The position numbers and the translations under genes were made by a program. This document shows, in pieces, positions 15,807 through 24,033 of a stretch of 25,374 nucleotides of DNA. Position 1 is the first letter of the stretch; each line of letters opens with the position of its first letter. The stretch comes from CAYJFG01 sp964369405. Lineage in GTDB: Bacteria > Bacillota > Clostridia > Oscillospirales > Acutalibacteraceae. The notes beneath the pieces were generated by a model. That model was not told the origin of the DNA. It made no database searches and saw only the letters and a list, made by a program, of their open reading frames with translations. The stretch is from positions 1 through 25,374 of the forward strand of contig CAYJGB010000027.1 in assembly GCA_964369405.1 (NCBI GenBank), written 5' to 3'.

Positions 15807-16964
15807 TTAAACTAATCTCACTCTCATTACTTCTGGTATTTCTGACAAGGCGTTTAATAAGTCTTTAGAACCATTTGTTGTATCGATAATTGTGTATGCT
15901 GTTTCTTTCTTAGATTTATTTTCCATATTTTCAACATTGCCACCATTTTCACTAATTATAGTCAAAACTTGAGTTAATAAGTTTGGTGTGTTTTTATGTA
16001 AAATACAGTATCTTGCATCACCAGTTTTTGGCATTGATACATTAGGGAAGTTAACACTGTTTGTTATATTTCCATTTACTAAGAAATCTTTTATTTCATC
16101 TGCTGCCATTATTGCACAGTTATCTTCACTTTCTGGTGTTGATGCTCCTAAGTGTGGCATTGCTATTACACCTTCTACATCTAGTAAGTCATCACTTGCA
16201 AAGTCAGTTACATATGTAGATACTTTACCTGTTTTTAGTGCATCTAATACATCTTGAGAGTTAACTAAGTCTGCTCTTGAGTAATTTAATATTTTAACGC
16301 CTTCTTTCATTTTTTCAATGTTTGTAGCGTTAATAATTTCTTTTGTATCTGCTGTTAGTGGAACGTGTACTGTTATAAAATCGCACTCAGCAAACAAAGT
16401 ATCTAGTGTTGTTACGTGGTGCACGTGGTGAGATAACTTCCATGCTGCATCTACAGATAAATACGGGTCATATCCCATTACGTCCATACCAAGTGTTACT
16501 GCTTGATTACAAACTAATACGCCGATTGCTCCAAGACCTATAACACCTAATTTTTTACCTTTAATTTCTGGACCGGCAAAATCAGATTTTCCTTTTTCTA
16601 CCATTTTAGAAACGTTATCACCGTTGCCTTTTAATGTTTTCGCCCACATTACTCCGTCAATAATTTTTCTTGAGCTTATTAACATTCCAGCAATAACTAA
16701 CTCTTTAACAGCATTTGCATTTGCACCAGGAGTGTTAAAAACAACTATTCCATCTTGTGTACATCTATCTATAGGAATATTATTAACACCTGCTCCAGCT
16801 CTTGCTATTGCTAATGTGTTTTTAGAAAATTCCATATCGTGCATTGAAGCACTTCTAACTATTATTGCTTCTGGGCTATCAGTTGAATCAACGCAATTAA
16901 AATTATCGCCTAATCTTGATAAACCTGTTTGTGAAATTTTATTTAAAGTAAGAATATTATACAT
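15807..16964 (-). CDS. serA: D-3-phosphoglycerate dehydrogenase (short, ACT-containing clostridial type)
   Basis: A 385-residue NAD-dependent dehydrogenase that starts serine synthesis from 3-phosphoglycerate. The Rossmann motif GLGAIG is at 143-148. The substrate arginine is R230 in NYSRADLV. The catalytic histidine is H271 in MPHLGASTPESEDN. A C-terminal ACT domain (about residues 315-385) is present, a likely serine-feedback site. The canonical 'ExEP' glutamate region reads TDFASDDLLDVEG instead, as I recall is typical for this short clostridial subgroup, so it is not evidence of inactivity. ATG after AAGGAATGAG. It lies 42 nt after serC on the same transcript. Confidence 0.95.
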   Translation of the reverse strand: MYNILTLNKISQTGLSRLGDNFNCVDSTDSPEAIIVRSASMHDMEFSKNTLAIARAGAGVNNIPIDRCTQDGIVVFNTPGANANAVKELVIAGMLISSRKIIDGVMWAKTLKGNGDNVSKMVEKGKSDFAGPEIKGKKLGVIGLGAIGVLVCNQAVTLGMDVMGYDPYLSVDAAWKLSHHVHHVTTLDTLFAECDFITVHVPLTADTKEIINATNIEKMKEGVKILNYSRADLVNSQDVLDALKTGKVSTYVTDFASDDLLDVEGVIAMPHLGASTPESEDNCAIMAADEIKDFLVNGNITNSVNFPNVSMPKTGDARYCILHKNTPNLLTQVLTIISENGGNVENMENKSKKETAYTIIDTTNGSKDLLNALSEIPEVMRVRLV

Positions 16965-17006
16965 TATAACTCATTCCTTATATTTATTTTTATTAAAAAT
17001 ACAACT

Positions 17007-18092
17007 TTAAGAATTTTCTTTTTCAAATTCTCCCATAAACTCTACTAAAGCTTCTACACCTTTAGTTGGCATTGCATTGTATATTGATGCTCTCATTCCA
17101 CCAACGCTTCTATGACCTTTTAAGTTAATAAAGCCTTTTTCAGTTGCTTCTTTAACAAATTTTGCATCTAATTCATCATTTCCAGTAATAAATGGAACGT
17201 TCATTAAAGAACGGTCTTCTTTTACTACTGTTGCACTAAACATTTTAGAACTGTCTAAGAAATCATATAGTATATTAGCTTTGTTTACATTTATTTCTTC
17301 CATTTTATCAAGTCCGCCAATGTCGTTTTTAATCCACTCTAAAACAAGTTTAGCCATATATATTGTATAACATGGAGGTGTATTAAACATAGAATCATTA
17401 TCTACGTGTGTTTTGTAGTTTAACATAGTAGGAGTTATATCTTGAGCATTGCCTACTAAATCTTCACGAATAATCACTACAGTTAATCCAGATGGAGCCA
17501 TATTTTTTTGTGCTCCTGCATATAACATACCAAATTTTGAAACATCTATAGGTTTTGATAATATGCATGATGAAATATCAGCTACTAGTGGAACGTCACC
17601 AGTTTGTGGAAGTTCGTTGTAAACTGTACCATAAATAGTATTGTTCATACAGATATGGAAATAATCAGCATCTTTAGTAAAAGTAGCACTATCAAGTTTT
17701 GGTATGTAAGAGTAAGTTTTATCTTCTGAAGATGCAACTACATTAACATCACCATAACGGTCAGCCTCTTTATAAGCTTTTTTTGCCCATTGACCAGTTA
17801 TAACATAATCTGATTTACCACTTTTTGTCATCAAGTTAAGTGGTATCATAGCAAATTGAGTTGATGCTCCACCTTGTAAGAAAAGAACTTTGTAGTTATC
17901 AGGAATATTCATAACTTCTCTAAGTAAGGACTCTGCTCCTTTTATTATTGAATCATATACTTTTGAGCGATGCGACATCTCCATTACAGATTGACCACTA
18001 CCCTCATAATCTAACATTTGTTGTGATGCTTTTTCTAACACAGACTCAGGCAATGTTGAAGGGCCTGCTGAAAAATTAAATACTCTGCTCAT
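17007..18092 (-). CDS. serC: Phosphoserine aminotransferase
   Basis: A 361-residue class-V PLP aminotransferase converting 3-phosphohydroxypyruvate to phosphoserine with glutamate; in other organisms it also acts in pyridoxal phosphate synthesis. The N-terminus NFSAGPSTLPESVL is diagnostic. GGASTQF lies at 74-80. The PLP lysine is K196 in YAGAQKNMAPSG. HRSVGGMRASIYNA near the end contributes the phosphate-binding arginines. ATG after AGAGAGG. serC is first in the serC-serA operon and has a near-consensus promoter. No serB phosphatase is in the window. Confidence 0.97.
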   Translation of the reverse strand: MSRVFNFSAGPSTLPESVLEKASQQMLDYEGSGQSVMEMSHRSKVYDSIIKGAESLLREVMNIPDNYKVLFLQGGASTQFAMIPLNLMTKSGKSDYVITGQWAKKAYKEADRYGDVNVVASSEDKTYSYIPKLDSATFTKDADYFHICMNNTIYGTVYNELPQTGDVPLVADISSCILSKPIDVSKFGMLYAGAQKNMAPSGLTVVIIREDLVGNAQDITPTMLNYKTHVDNDSMFNTPPCYTIYMAKLVLEWIKNDIGGLDKMEEINVNKANILYDFLDSSKMFSATVVKEDRSLMNVPFITGNDELDAKFVKEATEKGFINLKGHRSVGGMRASIYNAMPTKGVEALVEFMGEFEKENS

Positions 18093-18154
18093 TTTAAACT
18101 AACCTCTCTTTAATTAATTTTAGGAATACTCCTATATATTATATTAACTATTCT

Positions 18155-18183
18155 ATTATAATATTTTACCGTTTTTAAGTCAA
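18155..18183 (-). promoter_or_regulatory. Sigma-A promoter of serC-serA
   Basis: On the minus strand: TTGACT (18183-18178), a 17-nt spacer and a perfect TATAAT (18160-18155), about 60 nt upstream of the serC ATG. This is the best promoter match seen in the window. Confidence 0.8.
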
Positions 18184-18273
18184 TAAAAAAAGCAAAATAA
18201 AGCAAATTTTTTATAAATTTTACATCTATAAAATATCTATATGTTGTCAAATTGTACAATGTTATTCGATATT

Positions 18274-19032
18274 TTAAATATATTCTATCTCGTCTGTAAA
18301 ACTTTCACTCTTAAAAAAGCTAACATTGTTAAATTTTTCACTAAGCATTTCCACTAGTGGATTGATAACAACGTCTTCACTTTTATAATGTCCTGCATCA
18401 AATATTGATATATTGTTTTCTACGCCAAACAGTATTTGATGATGTTTTATTTCACCAGTAACTAGTGCATCTGCATTTAGTTTTTTTGCATAATGTATAG
18501 CATCTCCACCTGCTCCACATGCTACTACAACACTTTTAATTTTTTTATTTATATTTGTAAACCTTACACCTTTGCAATTTAATCTGTCTTTTACACTTGC
18601 TGCAAACGCTATTTCTGTCATCTCTTCTTTTAATGTACCTATTGATACACATTCATTTTCACTTTCTACAAGTTTGATATCTTCAAGCCCTAAACATTTA
18701 GCAAGTTGAAAATTAACTCCTAACTCTGCAATATCTAAATTAGTATGTACAGCTATTGCATTTATATCTTTTTTGATAAGTGTTGCTACAACACTATTAA
18801 ATTCTATACTCTTCATTCCCTCAAATATAACAGGGTGATGACTTATTATTAAATTAGCTTTTTTCTTCTCTGCCTCTTCAATAACTTTTTTTGTAATATC
18901 TAGTGTTACTATTACATTTTCAATTTCTCTTTCAGTGTCCCCTATTAGCACCCCACAATTATCAAAACTCATTGCAGTTTCAAATGGTGCTATTTCATTT
19001 AAAAATTCATATATTTCTTTTAACAAAACCAT
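18274..19032 (-). CDS. Nif3-like dinuclear metal centre protein (YqfO/YbgI family)
   Basis: A 252-residue Nif3-family protein with a two-metal site: H65 and H66 (SHHPVIF), D100 (VHTNLD), H215 and E219 (DAGHYKSED). This is the same pattern as in Escherichia coli YbgI, so the metal site is complete. The short form without the central PII-like insertion of Bacillus YqfO is present. Members are annotated as GTP cyclohydrolase I type 2, but the physiological reaction is not settled. ATG after AGAAAGG. It lies between serC and the repeat-rich gap. In many Firmicutes this family follows a tRNA methyltransferase gene (trmK), which is absent here. Confidence 0.93.
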   Translation of the reverse strand: MVLLKEIYEFLNEIAPFETAMSFDNCGVLIGDTEREIENVIVTLDITKKVIEEAEKKKANLIISHHPVIFEGMKSIEFNSVVATLIKKDINAIAVHTNLDIAELGVNFQLAKCLGLEDIKLVESENECVSIGTLKEEMTEIAFAASVKDRLNCKGVRFTNINKKIKSVVVACGAGGDAIHYAKKLNADALVTGEIKHHQILFGVENNISIFDAGHYKSEDVVINPLVEMLSEKFNNVSFFKSESFTDEIEYI

Positions 19033-19070
19033 AATTATACCTTTCTTTTTACATTTTGTTCATTTAATTT

Positions 19071-19131
19071 AAATAAAATAGCGAAATATCAGAATTAATG
19101 GTTGATATTTCGCTATTATTCTGTTTTTTAT
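19071..19131. terminator. Strong bidirectional hairpin terminator
   Basis: AATAGCGAAATATCA (19077-19091) pairs perfectly with TGATATTTCGCTATT (19103-19117) around an 11-nt loop. The minus strand is followed by a TTTTATTT tail, which would end transcripts coming from the transketolase operon. The plus side has ATTCTGTTTTTTATTG. Confidence 0.75.
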
Positions 19132-19151
19132 TGCGATTATGTGCAATTTTT

Positions 19152-19214
19152 TTATCACTCTACCACTCAAGTTTTTGTTGTAGTAACTTTTTTGATACTC
19201 AAGCATTTAAGCGA
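19152..19214. repeat. Direct repeat, copy 1 (63 bp)
   Basis: Starts TTATCACTCTACCACTCAAG and ends GATACTCAAGCATTTAAGCGA. Copy 2 lies 36 bp downstream. The outer 23 and 21 bases are identical between copies, while the centre varies. Confidence 0.85.
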
Positions 19215-19250
19215 TACAAAGTATTTCTAAATTACTAATACGTGTTTTTA

Positions 19251-19312
19251 TTATCACTCTACCACTCAAGTTTGATAGTAGTAATTTTTCCGATACTCAA
19301 GCATTTAAGCGA
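19251..19312. repeat. Direct repeat, copy 2 (62 bp)
   Basis: Same ends as copy 1, with central differences (GTTTGATAG against GTTTTTGTTG, and TTTTTCCGATAC against TTTTTTGATAC). Part of its sequence is the left arm of the large hairpin at 19283-19366. Confidence 0.85.
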
Positions 19313-19366
19313 AGATAGGTCTTTGTGACCATCGAGCGATAAATGTGAAGTGTATCGGAAAAATTT
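19283..19366. repeat. Large imperfect inverted repeat at the 3' end of the transketolase gene
   Basis: AATTTTTCCGATAC (19283-19296) is complementary to GTATCGGAAAAATT (19353-19366). Inside, CATTTA pairs with TAAATG, and GAT-GGTC with GACC-ATC. The right arm runs into the stop codon of the minus-strand transketolase subunit, so it would form in its 3'-UTR. Confidence 0.7.
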
Positions 19367-20309
19367 ATTTGTTAAGCTCTTGTTTTATTGTTGAAATGAT
19401 GTTGTCCTTTGTTAGCCCAAAGTTTTGTAGTAGCTCGTTTGCAGGCCCTGAGTATCCAAAGCAATCTTCTACACCAATTTTTCTAACTCTTACTGGACAA
19501 TATTCAGAAGTTACAGCTGTAACGCTATCTCCTAAACCACCTATTACATTATGCTCTTCAACAGTAATTATTTTACCTGTTTCTTTTGCTGCTTTTATTA
19601 TTATATCTTTGTCGATTGGTTTAATTGTGTGTATGTTAATAAGTCTTGCATTTATTCCACTTTCTTTTAGCTCGTTTACAGCCTTTAATGCTTCATTAAC
19701 TACTAAACCAGTTGCTATTACTGTTATGTCGTCACCCTCGTTTAATGTAATACCTTTACCTAACTCAAATTTATATGTTTCAGGGTCGTTAAAACTATCT
19801 ATCGCTAGTCTTCCTAAACGTATATAAACTGGCCCTTTGTATTCAACTGCTGCTTTTACAGCTTCCATCATCTCATAGTGGTCAGCTGGATTTAATACTA
19901 CCATTCCTGGTAATGTTTTCATAAGTGCTATATCTTCGCAACATTGATGTGTTGCTCCATCTTCTCCTACTGATACACCTGCATGAGAACCTGCAATTTT
20001 TACATTTAGTTCTGGGTATGCAATTGAGTTTCTGATTTGTTCATACGCTCTACCAGTAGCAAACATTGCAAAAGATGCTGCAAATGGTATTTTCCCACAT
20101 GATGCAAGCCCTGCTGCAACACCCATCATGTTACCCTCTGCAATACCACAGTTGAAAAATCTATCTGGGTTTTCTTTTAAAAATATTGATGTTTTTGTAG
20201 CTGCTGCTAAATCTGCATCTAAAACTACTATATCTTTATTAGTTTCAGCTAGCTCACATAATGCTTTACCAAAACTTTCTCTTGTTGCTATATTAATTAT
20301 ATCTGCCAT
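19365..20309 (-). CDS. Transketolase, C-terminal subunit
   Basis: A 314-residue subunit carrying the pyrimidine-binding and C-terminal domains of transketolase. It holds the conserved TPP-activating glutamate E58 in NCGIAEGNM, the SHAGVSVGEDGATHQ block, and the C-terminal domain (about 190-314). An upstream extension to 20399 is open, but the ATG at 20309 overlaps the stop of the N-terminal subunit as TAATG and follows GGAGG, so translation is coupled and equimolar. Split transketolases of this kind are common in Clostridia and archaea. The complex interconverts pentose and hexose phosphates. The stop codon lies within the right arm of a large hairpin. Confidence 0.95.
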   Translation of the reverse strand: MADIINIATRESFGKALCELAETNKDIVVLDADLAAATKTSIFLKENPDRFFNCGIAEGNMMGVAAGLASCGKIPFAASFAMFATGRAYEQIRNSIAYPELNVKIAGSHAGVSVGEDGATHQCCEDIALMKTLPGMVVLNPADHYEMMEAVKAAVEYKGPVYIRLGRLAIDSFNDPETYKFELGKGITLNEGDDITVIATGLVVNEALKAVNELKESGINARLINIHTIKPIDKDIIIKAAKETGKIITVEEHNVIGGLGDSVTAVTSEYCPVRVRKIGVEDCFGYSGPANELLQNFGLTKDNIISTIKQELNK

Positions 20310-21157
20310 TAGTTTTGTTCCTCCAATAATTCTAGAGTTTTTGAAAGTTCTTGCATAGCTTGCTCGTATTGTTGTGCGTTTGGAGCTGTACCATGCCAAC
20401 TTACTTGATTTTCCATAAATGATACGCCTTTACCTTTTACAGTTTTTGCTATGATAACTACTGGTTTACCTTTTGTGTTGTTAACTTTTTCAAATGCACT
20501 TTCAATCTCTGTAAATGAGTGTCCATTTATTTTAATCACTTCAAATCCAAATGATTCAAATTTTTTGTCTAGTGGCTCAATTCCACCAACCTCTGCAACT
20601 GTACCATCTATTTGTAAACCGTTACCGTCTACTATAAAGCACAAATTATCTAATTCTTTATGAGCTGCAAACATTGCCGCTTCCCAAACTTGTCCCTCTT
20701 CGCACTCTCCGTCACCTAATACAGAATATACTTTGTAATCTTTTTTATCTAATTTAGCTGCTAGTGCCATACCACAAGCTACTGATACACCTTGCCCTAA
20801 TGAACCAGTGCTCATATCTATTCCTGGAGTACCTTTCATATCTGGGTGACCTTGTAACATTGCACCTACGTGCCTTAATGTTTTAAGCTCGTCCATAGAA
20901 AAATAACCTTTTAATGCTAATACTGCATATAAACTTGGACAACAATGTCCTTTTGATAAAACAAAACGGTCTCTGTTAGGGTCTTTAGGATCTTCTGGGT
21001 TTACGTTCATTTGCTTAAAATAAAGATATGTAAAAATATCTGCTGCTGACAACGACCCACCTGGATGTCCAGATTTTGCATTGTAAGTACCCTCGATAGC
21101 ACCCATTCTCGCTTTACACGCTAGCTTTTTAAGTACAAGTTTTTCTGTGCTGTTCAT
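20309..21157 (-). CDS. Transketolase, N-terminal (TPP-binding) subunit
   Basis: A 282-residue partner of the following gene. It holds the thiamine diphosphate-binding domain with GHPGGSLS (about 35-42), SKGHCCPSLYA, and the GDGECEEGQVWEA to VDGNGLQ TPP/metal motif (about residues 148-189). I take the ATG at 21157 (MNSTEKLVL), because it follows AAAGGAG and matches family N-termini. A frame open to 21190 would add eleven residues ahead of the ribosome-binding site. It works only with the C-terminal subunit, as the active site lies at their interface. First gene of a two-gene operon, divergent from coaX. Confidence 0.95.
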   Translation of the reverse strand: MNSTEKLVLKKLACKARMGAIEGTYNAKSGHPGGSLSAADIFTYLYFKQMNVNPEDPKDPNRDRFVLSKGHCCPSLYAVLALKGYFSMDELKTLRHVGAMLQGHPDMKGTPGIDMSTGSLGQGVSVACGMALAAKLDKKDYKVYSVLGDGECEEGQVWEAAMFAAHKELDNLCFIVDGNGLQIDGTVAEVGGIEPLDKKFESFGFEVIKINGHSFTEIESAFEKVNNTKGKPVVIIAKTVKGKGVSFMENQVSWHGTAPNAQQYEQAMQELSKTLELLEEQN

Positions 21158-21242
21158 TAATTCATTCGCTCCTTTTAAACTTAAATACAAACAAAAGTAT
21201 TCTTGATAAATTCACAAAAAATGTAAAACAATGTCATTTAAT

Positions 21243-21270
21243 GTGACAAATCTACAATCGTTTATATAAT
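21243..21270 (+). promoter_or_regulatory. Upstream candidate promoter for coaX
   Basis: GTGACA (21243-21248), a 16-nt spacer and a perfect TATAAT (21265-21270), about 125 nt before coaX. Weaker than the proximal one because of the short spacer. Confidence 0.4.
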
Positions 21271-21338
21271 AACATAAAACTATCGTGCTATTTTTCGTTA
21301 AAAGCAAAATAACTTTTAAAAAAGTGACAACTTTTCTG

Positions 21339-21367
21339 TTGCACTATTCTCTTTTTACTGATATAAT
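21339..21367 (+). promoter_or_regulatory. Proximal sigma-A promoter of coaX
   Basis: TTGCAC (21339-21344), a 17-nt spacer and a perfect TATAAT (21362-21367), about 28 nt upstream of the coaX ATG. Confidence 0.65.
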
Positions 21368-21395
21368 TACGTTAGTCAAAATATGGAGGTTTTAT

Positions 21396-22160
21396 ATGCT
21401 TTTAATTTTAGATGTTGGAAATACTAATATCAAAGTAGGTATCTATAATGATGATAAACTTGCTTTTATGGCTAGATTATCTACTGATAGATTTAAAACT
21501 AAAGATGAGTATACTGTTCAATTATATTCTGTTTTTAAAGTTTATAAAGTATCTGCTAAAGATATTACAGGTGCTGTTATTGGTTGTGTTGTTCCTCAAA
21601 TTACACAACACTTGGCTGACGCTATTAAAACTATTGCCAATGTTTCCCCTATTATTGTAGGTCCTGGTGTTAAAACTGGATTGAATATTAAACTTAAAAA
21701 TCCTGCCGTTGCCGGTGCTGACTTAGTTGCAAGCTCTGTTGCTGCTATCGAGCTTTACAAGTCGCCTTCTATTGTTATTTCTTTAGGTACTGCAACTACC
21801 ATTTCTGTTATAGATAAAGATAAATCTATGATTGGTGGACTGCTTATGCCAGGTATTGGTATTTCTTTAAATGCTCTCTCTGAAAAAGCTGCTCTTCTTC
21901 CTAGTATTAGTTTAGAAGCTCCTAAAAAAATGATTGGGCAAACAACTGAAGATTGTATGAAAAGTGGTAGTGTCTTAGCTAATGCTGCTATGATTGATGC
22001 TGTTTGCGATAGAATTGAAGAAGAACTCGGTCAAAAATGTAGTGTTGTTGCGACTGGTGGATTAGCCCAAACAATAATACCTAGTTGCAAAAGAGATGTT
22101 GTTTTAAATGACGAATTAATACTACTAGGACTTAAATCTATATATAATAAAAATATTTAA
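21396..22160 (+). CDS. coaX: Type III pantothenate kinase
   Basis: A 254-residue kinase that phosphorylates pantothenate, the first step of CoA synthesis. Type III hallmarks are the N-terminal phosphate motif DVGNTN (6-11), GADLVA near 107-112 and SLGTATT near 129-135. The frame is open from 21285, but the ATG at 21396 follows TATGGAGG and places the ASKHA-fold start directly at MLLILDVGNTN. Type III enzymes need a monovalent cation and are not inhibited by CoA. It precedes an ECF S component and birA. Confidence 0.96.
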   Translation: MLLILDVGNTNIKVGIYNDDKLAFMARLSTDRFKTKDEYTVQLYSVFKVYKVSAKDITGAVIGCVVPQITQHLADAIKTIANVSPIIVGPGVKTGLNIKLKNPAVAGADLVASSVAAIELYKSPSIVISLGTATTISVIDKDKSMIGGLLMPGIGISLNALSEKAALLPSISLEAPKKMIGQTTEDCMKSGSVLANAAMIDAVCDRIEEELGQKCSVVATGGLAQTIIPSCKRDVVLNDELILLGLKSIYNKNI

Positions 22161-22187
22161 ATAATAATTAGGCGTTTCGATATACTC

Positions 22188-22215
22188 AGCAAATTTAAGT
22201 TTTTAATTTTGCTGA
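22188..22215 (+). repeat. Hairpin downstream of coaX
   Basis: CAGCAAA and TTTGCTG, extended by AT pairs, form a stem in the coaX-S component gap. There is no proper U tract straight after it, so it may be a weak terminator or an RNA-stability hairpin. The rest of this gap shows only AT-rich sequence with two GTTTATAATA-like repeats. Confidence 0.4.
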
Positions 22216-22337
22216 TGTACAATTTTTCGACAGTCTGTAAATAATTTAAACTCGTTAGTTTATAATACCTTTATAGGTTTATAATAAATAAATTTTATGC
22301 GTTACATCTTTATGAGTGACAGCAGGAGGAATGAATT

Positions 22338-22994
22338 ATGACAAACAGTAAACAAATAAGCAATTTAGGTAAAAAAAATAATTTGCCTGTTATGTTTGAG
22401 ATGGTATTTACAGCCATACTCGTTGGACTAATTTGCTTGATGACCTTTTCTGGAATAGGGTTTATCCCTATAGGCCCTTTTAGACTTACTATTTTAACTT
22501 TGCCAGTAGCAGTAGGTTCTGTTATTTTAGGCCCTCGAGCAGGCTTTATACTTGGTGCTGTTTTTGGGCTTGCTAGTTTTGTAACTTGTTTTGGAATGGA
22601 CCCACTAGGCTCGTTTTTATTAGGTATAAATCCGTTTTATACTTTCTTATTTTGTGTTATTCCTAGAATAATTTGTGGCATAGTGCCTGCTTTTATTTTT
22701 AAAGCTATTAAAAAGTTTGATAAAACTCAAGTGGTCGCTTCTGGTGTTTGTTGTTTACTTACAGCCCTTTTAAACACTGTTTTATTTTTAAGTTTTCTTT
22801 GGATTTTATTTGCAAATGAATTTCTAAACAATCCAGATTTAATCTCACTTTTAGGTGGTCAAATCAACAATATATTTGTTCTTTTTACTGCCTTTGCTGG
22901 TACTAATGCAGTTATTGAAGCAATTACTGGATTAGTTTTAGGTTCTGCAATTTGCAAAGCCTTACTAGTCGCAATGAAAAAATTTAATAAATAA
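22338..22994 (+). CDS. ECF transporter S component, probably for pantothenate
   Basis: A 218-residue integral membrane protein with about six helices. It has the typical S-component N-terminus (MFEMVFTAILVGLI) and the conserved loop FIPIGPFRLTILTLPVAVGSV (about residues 43-63), then GPRAGFILGAVFGLASF. S components give substrate specificity to the energy-coupling-factor module, which is not encoded here and is probably shared. Following coaX suggests pantothenate. birA lies downstream, but the sequence does not look like BioY, so biotin is less likely. Substrate remains inferred. ATG after GCAGGAGGAATG. Preceded by a 177-bp gap with a hairpin. Confidence 0.85.
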   Translation: MTNSKQISNLGKKNNLPVMFEMVFTAILVGLICLMTFSGIGFIPIGPFRLTILTLPVAVGSVILGPRAGFILGAVFGLASFVTCFGMDPLGSFLLGINPFYTFLFCVIPRIICGIVPAFIFKAIKKFDKTQVVASGVCCLLTALLNTVLFLSFLWILFANEFLNNPDLISLLGGQINNIFVLFTAFAGTNAVIEAITGLVLGSAICKALLVAMKKFNK

Positions 22995-23004
22995 TTTTCT
23001 TGGG

Positions 23005-23035
23005 CGAACGAGTTATATCGTTCGTCATTATTTTT
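23005..23035 (+). terminator. Weak terminator-like hairpin before birA
   Basis: CGAACGA and TCGTTCG (23005-23011, 23018-23024) enclose a 6-nt loop and are followed by TCATTATTTTT. It lies only about 13 nt before birA, just upstream of its ribosome-binding site, so it may reduce read-through into birA. Confidence 0.45.
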
Positions 23036-23047
23036 AAGAGGTGAAGC

Positions 23048-24016
23048 ATGAAAACTCAAATTTTAGAATATTTAATTAACTGTAAAAGCTATGTTTCTGG
23101 GCAAGATATTTCTAAAGATTTAAATGTATCGAGAAACACTGTTTGGAAACATATAAATAGCCTTAGAGCTGATGGTTATGTAATAGACTCAATGACTAAT
23201 AAAGGTTATAAGATTATTTCTATTCCAGATGTTTTAAACGAGAGTCAAATTCAAAACGGGCTTAAAACACAAAGAATTGGTAAAAAGATTATTCACTTTA
23301 AAGAAATAGACTCTACCAACGAAGAAATTAAACGTCAGATAAAAACTGATTGCCCTACTGGTTTAGTTTGTACTGCTGAAAAGCAACTAAACGGCAAGGG
23401 TCGATTGGGTAGAACATGGCTTTCTGAATTTGGTAAGGGTATATGGACAAGTATATTACTCCGTCCAGAAATATCTCCTATGGAAGTAACGTGTATTACT
23501 CTTATAAGTGGTCTTGCAGTTGCTAAGAGTATTAAAAATATAACAGGGCTTAACGCAAGTATAAAGTGGCCTAATGATATTTTAGTTAATGATAAAAAAG
23601 TTTGTGGTATACTTACTGAAATGTCTGCACAAGCTGAAAATATAGATTACATAATTATAGGTATAGGAGTAAATGTAAATAATTTAGAATTTCCAGAAGA
23701 AATAGCATATAAAGCTACATCTTTATGCAAGGAGTTAGGAAAAGAAGTTTCGAGAAGTAAATTGTTAAAAGAAATATTATACAACCTTGAAATATATACA
23801 GATGAGTTTGTAGCAGATTTTTCATCAAATTTAATAGAAAAATATAAGGATAATTGCATAACGATTGGCAGAAAAGTAAGTGTAATAAGAAAAGGAGTAG
23901 AAGTTTCTGGAATTGCTACAGACATAACAAAAAGTGGAGCATTGATAATAAAAACTGATGATAGCGAAAAGTTAGAAGTAAGTTCAGGAGAAGTAACAGT
24001 CCAAGGGTTATATTGA
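23048..24016 (+). CDS. birA: Bifunctional biotin-protein ligase and biotin repressor
   Basis: A 322-residue BirA. Residues 1-60 form a winged helix-turn-helix (SGQDISKDLNVSRNTVWKHI). The catalytic core shows DSTNEEIKRQ (about 94-103), the biotinyl-AMP loop NGKGRLGRTW (about 116-125), and KWPNDILVNDKKVCGILTE (about 176-194) with the biotin-binding lysine region. A C-terminal SH3-like domain ends near VTVQGLY. The enzyme activates biotin with ATP and attaches it to acetyl-CoA or pyruvate carboxylase; the N-terminal domain suggests that it also represses biotin genes. ATG after AAGAGGTG. It ends 17 nt before the large cruciform sequence and is the last chromosomal-type gene before the accessory scar. 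Confidence 0.96.
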   Translation: MKTQILEYLINCKSYVSGQDISKDLNVSRNTVWKHINSLRADGYVIDSMTNKGYKIISIPDVLNESQIQNGLKTQRIGKKIIHFKEIDSTNEEIKRQIKTDCPTGLVCTAEKQLNGKGRLGRTWLSEFGKGIWTSILLRPEISPMEVTCITLISGLAVAKSIKNITGLNASIKWPNDILVNDKKVCGILTEMSAQAENIDYIIIGIGVNVNNLEFPEEIAYKATSLCKELGKEVSRSKLLKEILYNLEIYTDEFVADFSSNLIEKYKDNCITIGRKVSVIRKGVEVSGIATDITKSGALIIKTDDSEKLEVSSGEVTVQGLY

Positions 24017-24033
24017 TAAGTAAGAGCTATATA

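Larger units (their letters stand above)
19033..19364. other. Gene-free stretch with a bidirectional terminator and paired repeats
   Basis: This 332-bp gap between nif3 and the transketolase has no plausible gene on either strand. Its content is a 15-bp perfect hairpin next to nif3, two long near-identical direct repeats, and a large imperfect hairpin at the transketolase end; each is listed separately. Confidence 0.8.

Noticed and set aside
19160..19330. tRNA-like D-arm string (GAGTGGTAGAG on the minus strand) in the repeats
   Set aside because: No acceptor stem, anticodon stem or T-arm with the conserved GTTCGA-type loop can be built around either copy.
19345..19827. 160-codon plus-strand open frame opposite the transketolase C-terminal subunit
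   Set aside because: Antisense shadow of a conserved gene with no start signal.
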